From the NCBI GenBank assembly GCA_035222895.1, contig JAVYIG010000089.1, positions 434,001 through 498,000 on the forward strand: DNA of 64,000 bases, read 5' to 3'. Below the pieces are notes generated by a model. It saw only the letters and a program-made list of their open reading frames with translations. It did no database searches and was not told where the DNA came from. Both the position numbers and the translations under genes were made by a program. Positions 60,743 to 64,000 of the stretch are shown here, in pieces. This DNA comes from Strongylocentrotus droebachiensis. Lineage: Eukaryota; Echinodermata; Echinoidea; Camarodonta; Strongylocentrotidae. Every line of letters starts with the position of its first letter. Positions within the stretch are counted from its first letter, which is position 1.

Positions 60743-60750
60743 TATTTATA
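60743..60750 (-). promoter_or_regulatory. TATA box of gene D'
   Basis: Minus-strand TATAAATA, conserved with gene D including the flanking bases CGTATAAATAGACG. Confidence 0.72.
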
Positions 60751-60754
60751 CGAT

Positions 60755-61354
60755 TTGAGGACTAGGGATCATTAGCCCCAAAGTATAGGAGCGTAAATAA
60801 AGTACATAGAGTCATTAAAGATAATCTTCTTTTTTCAATCAGACACAAGACCCCGAAAGGGCTATGAACCCCCTGTTGACAAAGGAAACAAGCTGTTCAT
60901 GCAATATATTACAACAATTTTTCATAATGTCATCGTGTTTAAACTATTCATGCTGTGCAGTCTTGTCAATATCGACTGCGCAGTAGCAAAAACACATCAT
61001 ATACATGTAATAATACTGCCACCAGACAGGGGAAAATAACAGAGCAGAACTAATTGAAACGTAAAGGTCAGGAAAGTTTATGTAGACACACATGTCACAC
61101 TGAGTCATCATTAAAAAACTCTTACAAAATTATTTAAGAGGGTTGTTTGCTTTTTACAAATAAACAAAGAAGAATACAAAAAGAAGAAGCTGAAAAGAGC
61201 TAAATCGAAAGTAGAAATCAAGGTTCTATGTGTCGCAAAAAACTTTTCTTTGGTATTTCGCAAAAATATCTTCTAAAAATGATAATAACATCGGAAGTAT
61301 ACTTACAATGAGAAAATAAAATATTTATAATAACGAGAATAATACCACTAACAC

Positions 61355-61385
<31 letters not shown>

Positions 61386-63080
61386 TATGATAATAATAAT
61401 ACAAATAATAATGATGAATAATGATAATAATAATGATATTAATGATAATAATAATAATAATAATATTAACAATAATAACAATTATAACAACAACTTTTCA
61501 AATGCTTACATATCGATTCGAATGAATACCGAAATCGCCCAGTGATATATGTATACAAATAGGTAAGAAAAGTACGTGTCGCAAATAAAGAGAATAGACA
61601 GCATTAGCTAAAATAACCGAAATAATTTGACAAAGGATAGGGTTTCAAGTATCTTAGGTAGGAATTGTGAGTGAATGTCTTCGGACTGGGTGATTCCGGT
61701 CATATTCCGTTGAAATGTCAGTTTCGTTCAGCAGTTATTCCATCGAGGTTCAAATATTGTGGTTATTTTTTTTTATATGAGCAACATGTGGACATGAACC
61801 ACACTTGAATTTAATATTTTCTAAATAGTCAAAATTGATCTCTGTTCATGGACGTATTTTTTGTTACAATCAAATACGATGAACATGATGGAAATAGAAT
61901 AAGCACACCTAGAAAACTAGCAAGTGATTAAACAAAGAAAATAAAACACAAACACGCAGACACACAAAACGAAAATTAGGGCGCATCCCACGATAGTATT
62001 AAAGCAGTTGAAATGTTGAGTTAAAAAAAAAAAAAAAAGCTACTTTAATATGCGAGATATCTTTGTGAGTTTGGTAGTATAAAGATTAAATGAGTGGACA
62101 AAAAAGGGGGGGGGGGACAATTTCATGAATGAAAGATTGATCAAAAACAAATATGGGGCTAGAAGGGCGTTCATCCATTTCACCTTAACACGCATTTAAT
62201 GCCTTTTTGGCTCTGAACAAATGATATAAAACAAAAAAATGAAATCTTGAAAAACGAGAACGATTCCCTGAAAGACTTGTGGATTAATATCTCTGCTACA
62301 TTTTATATATACAATTATGAAAAATATATTAAATGAATACTTCTTCTTAGCGAGAGTTGCAAATTAGGGAATTTCTGTCAATAAAACCACAACAAAACAA
62401 CAGCAATAACGGTGAGACTAAACATGATTATAGAAAAGTGAGGAATTTACGTTGTACTTTGTTTTCAAATATTAATTCTGAAACTATTCTGTTAACATTA
62501 ATGTGGTGTCAGCGATGGGGCGTACTTATTACCGGGCTTTGTCAATGGATATGGGGGCGTAGGAACATAAACATTGACAGATGGCTCGTACTCTATCATG
62601 AACTAGTAAAGTACAGGAAGCCTGTTTGAAAGCCGCGTCATATAATAAAGTCTGGTATCATCCTAATTAGCGAAGGGATAATAACGTTGAACCAGAACTA
62701 CTTTTAAGGGCGGAGCTAGGTAGGGCTAGTAAATGAATAAAACCAGAAAAATATGGAAAATTCTTGCAAAGCCATGTTGAAAATGGTTGGATATCACATG
62801 TGTTTGTGTATACATCTAGATATCTAAACAGTATTAGACACATATACATGTGTATTCGTGAATTGCCTCAGTTATTGTACACGCATTGCCAGTTTTTGAA
62901 TTACTCCGAGGCGGTGATGCAACTTGTAATTAGATGTCATGTTTGCCGTATTAGTACGTCAGCAAATGATTAGGTCTGCAACGGGCAATACTGTCAAGTC
63001 CAACTCCCTCTTCCTATTTCTCCGTGTGATTCCCTTATTCCTATCTTTCTGGTTTCAATTAAATTTTAGGATTCTGAGTA
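60755..63080. other. Upstream region of gene D'
   Basis: Shared with 47975-50340 in reverse. Contains an AAT-type tract (61345-61490), a poly-A run (62020-62038) and a poly-G run (62105-62116). No exon signals. Confidence 0.5.
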
Positions 63081-63085
63081 GTCCC

Positions 63086-63240
63086 TTTTTACTCTCTCTT
63101 TCTCCCTTCTCTCTCTCTATCTCTCTCTCTCTCTCTCTCCCTCTCTCTCCCTCTTTCTTTCTTTCTCTCTCTTTCTCTACCCCTCTCTGTCTCTCCATCC
63201 CCCTTTCTACCTCCCCTTCTCTCTCTCTCCTTTCCCTTTC
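63086..63240. repeat. CT tract at outer end of right arm
   Basis: CT repeats just inside the outer boundary of the right arm. Open frames here are repeat translations. Confidence 0.93.
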
Positions 63241-63669
63241 TCACAATATCATCCAGATATCCACTTTTGCGACTTTAATTCCTCGCTCTTACGCACAAAC
63301 AAACACGCATGACACACGCGTGCGCCAAAGCACACACGCAAACACATATACTCATAATTCATATACATACTAAATTAGGTAAATTTATAAACCGAAAAGA
63401 AATTACTTTTTTTTCTTATTCAGTTTGCGAGAAATAAAAAGGCGAGGACTCTTCACGTATTTTGTTTTACTTATTTACTATTGGATAGATCATACCAAGA
63501 ACTTCACATCAAACTGAGTATAGACGGCCGTGTCATTTATCATTCAAGTGGCATAAAATGAACTCTAATTGTCCATGAAAAAAAAACATTCATAGGGTTA
63601 AGCACTGTAATGCCGATTACGGTTCCAAGAGGGAGGTCGGTTCGATACATCCGGGTTAGTGTGGGGGCT

Positions 63670-63695
63670 TTACATACTGTCTCCAGTTCCAGCGC
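63670..63695 (-). CDS. Last coding exon of a sixth family member (gene E, partial)
   Basis: On the minus strand, acceptor ATCATTCAG is followed by 26 nt that complete a phase-1 codon and encode GAGTGDSM and a stop. Gene D encodes GAGNGDSM at the same place, also in a 26-nt exon. The signal/propeptide and cysteine exons would lie beyond 64000. No cysteine exon was found between 63700 and 64000. Confidence 0.65.
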
Positions 63696-63909
63696 CTGAA
63701 TGATAAAACAACAAAAAAGAAATGTTTTGCAAATTATACATTAAATCATACAAAAGTAAAACAAGAAAGGAAACTAGAATTTGTAGTAACTTTATACATT
63801 ATCACGGATGTAACTCGAGAACACAAATAACCAAACAATAGACTGGTGCTTACATTACCCTACAACAGGATCACTCTATTATATTGTGCTCATTGCATAC
63901 TCGAATATT

Positions 63910-63910
63910 A

Positions 63911-63943
<33 letters not shown>

Positions 63944-63945
63944 CT
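63910..63945. repeat. (AAT)n microsatellite
   Basis: About twelve AAT units, within the presumed last intron of gene E. Confidence 0.9.
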
Positions 63946-64000
63946 TTTAAAGTCCGCTCCAAATTTTAGTAAGTTAAACCGAAAATGGAAATTCTTTTTG

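Larger units (their letters stand above)
56910..63345 (-). repeat. Right arm of large inverted duplication
   Basis: About 6.4 kb, reverse complement of 47779-53855. It carries gene D' with all four exons, the same TATA box, SINE and microsatellites. It is longer than the left arm mainly through indels in introns and repeats. Confidence 0.93.

Noticed and set aside
1..64000. CRISPR arrays, prophage, bacterial operons or rRNA genes
   Set aside because: No regularly spaced short repeats with unique spacers, no ribosome-binding-site gene strings and no rRNA motifs; the gene structure is eukaryotic.

Overview
The window looks like nuclear DNA of a marine invertebrate, most likely an echinoderm and probably a sea urchin. 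The signs are AT-rich spacer, genes in short exons with GT-AG introns, TATA-box promoters with untranslated first exons, tRNA-derived SINEs ending in 'gcgctatata' tails, many fold-back elements, and long CT/GA, ACT, ATC and poly-G runs. I saw no bacterial-type operon, CRISPR array or rRNA. The species call is inference.

The main content is a scattered family of small secreted peptide precursors that I do not recognise. Five loci encode a signal peptide, an acidic propiece, a basic cleavage site and a short cationic cysteine peptide; a sixth is represented only by its last exon at the right edge. Gene A (+, 4.8-7.3 kb) is divergent. Gene B (-, 13.3-19.8 kb) and gene C (-, 36.8-39.7 kb) are single copies. 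Genes D (+, 50.3-53.3 kb) and D' (-, 57.4-60.8 kb) are a convergent pair on the arms of a large inverted duplication. Gene E (-) is the tail exon at 63.67 kb. B, D and D' share one design: TATA box, untranslated exon, signal/propeptide exon, a 66-nt cysteine exon with spacing C-x6-C-x-C-x9-C, and a tiny tail exon starting G-A-G. Every coding intron is phase 1. C has the first three exons; no tail exon was found. The predicted mature peptides carry roughly +5 to +7 charge, which fits secreted defence or signalling peptides, but the function is unknown.

At 31.16-32.23 kb a two-exon gene (+) encodes a predicted 169-residue single-pass membrane protein. It has a very short N-terminus, juxtamembrane cysteines and a tail with tyrosine and proline motifs. 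This is the plan of transmembrane adaptor proteins such as LAT, NTAL or PAG. The last exons of a longer receptor are the main alternative.

The rest is mostly repeats. 2.1-4.7 kb: three 575-bp tandem units, the last one interrupted by an 880-bp palindromic element. 21.4-22.8 kb: an ACT microsatellite split by an inserted element. 24.7-29.65 kb: a 1.54-kb tandem duplication within a larger duplication. 35.6-36.0 kb: a CT tract. 41.4-41.8 kb: an ATC tract. 47.1-47.6 kb: a decayed reverse transcriptase. 47.78-63.35 kb: the inverted duplication, with GA/CT tracts near the ends of both arms and a 1.2-kb fold-back element in the spacer.
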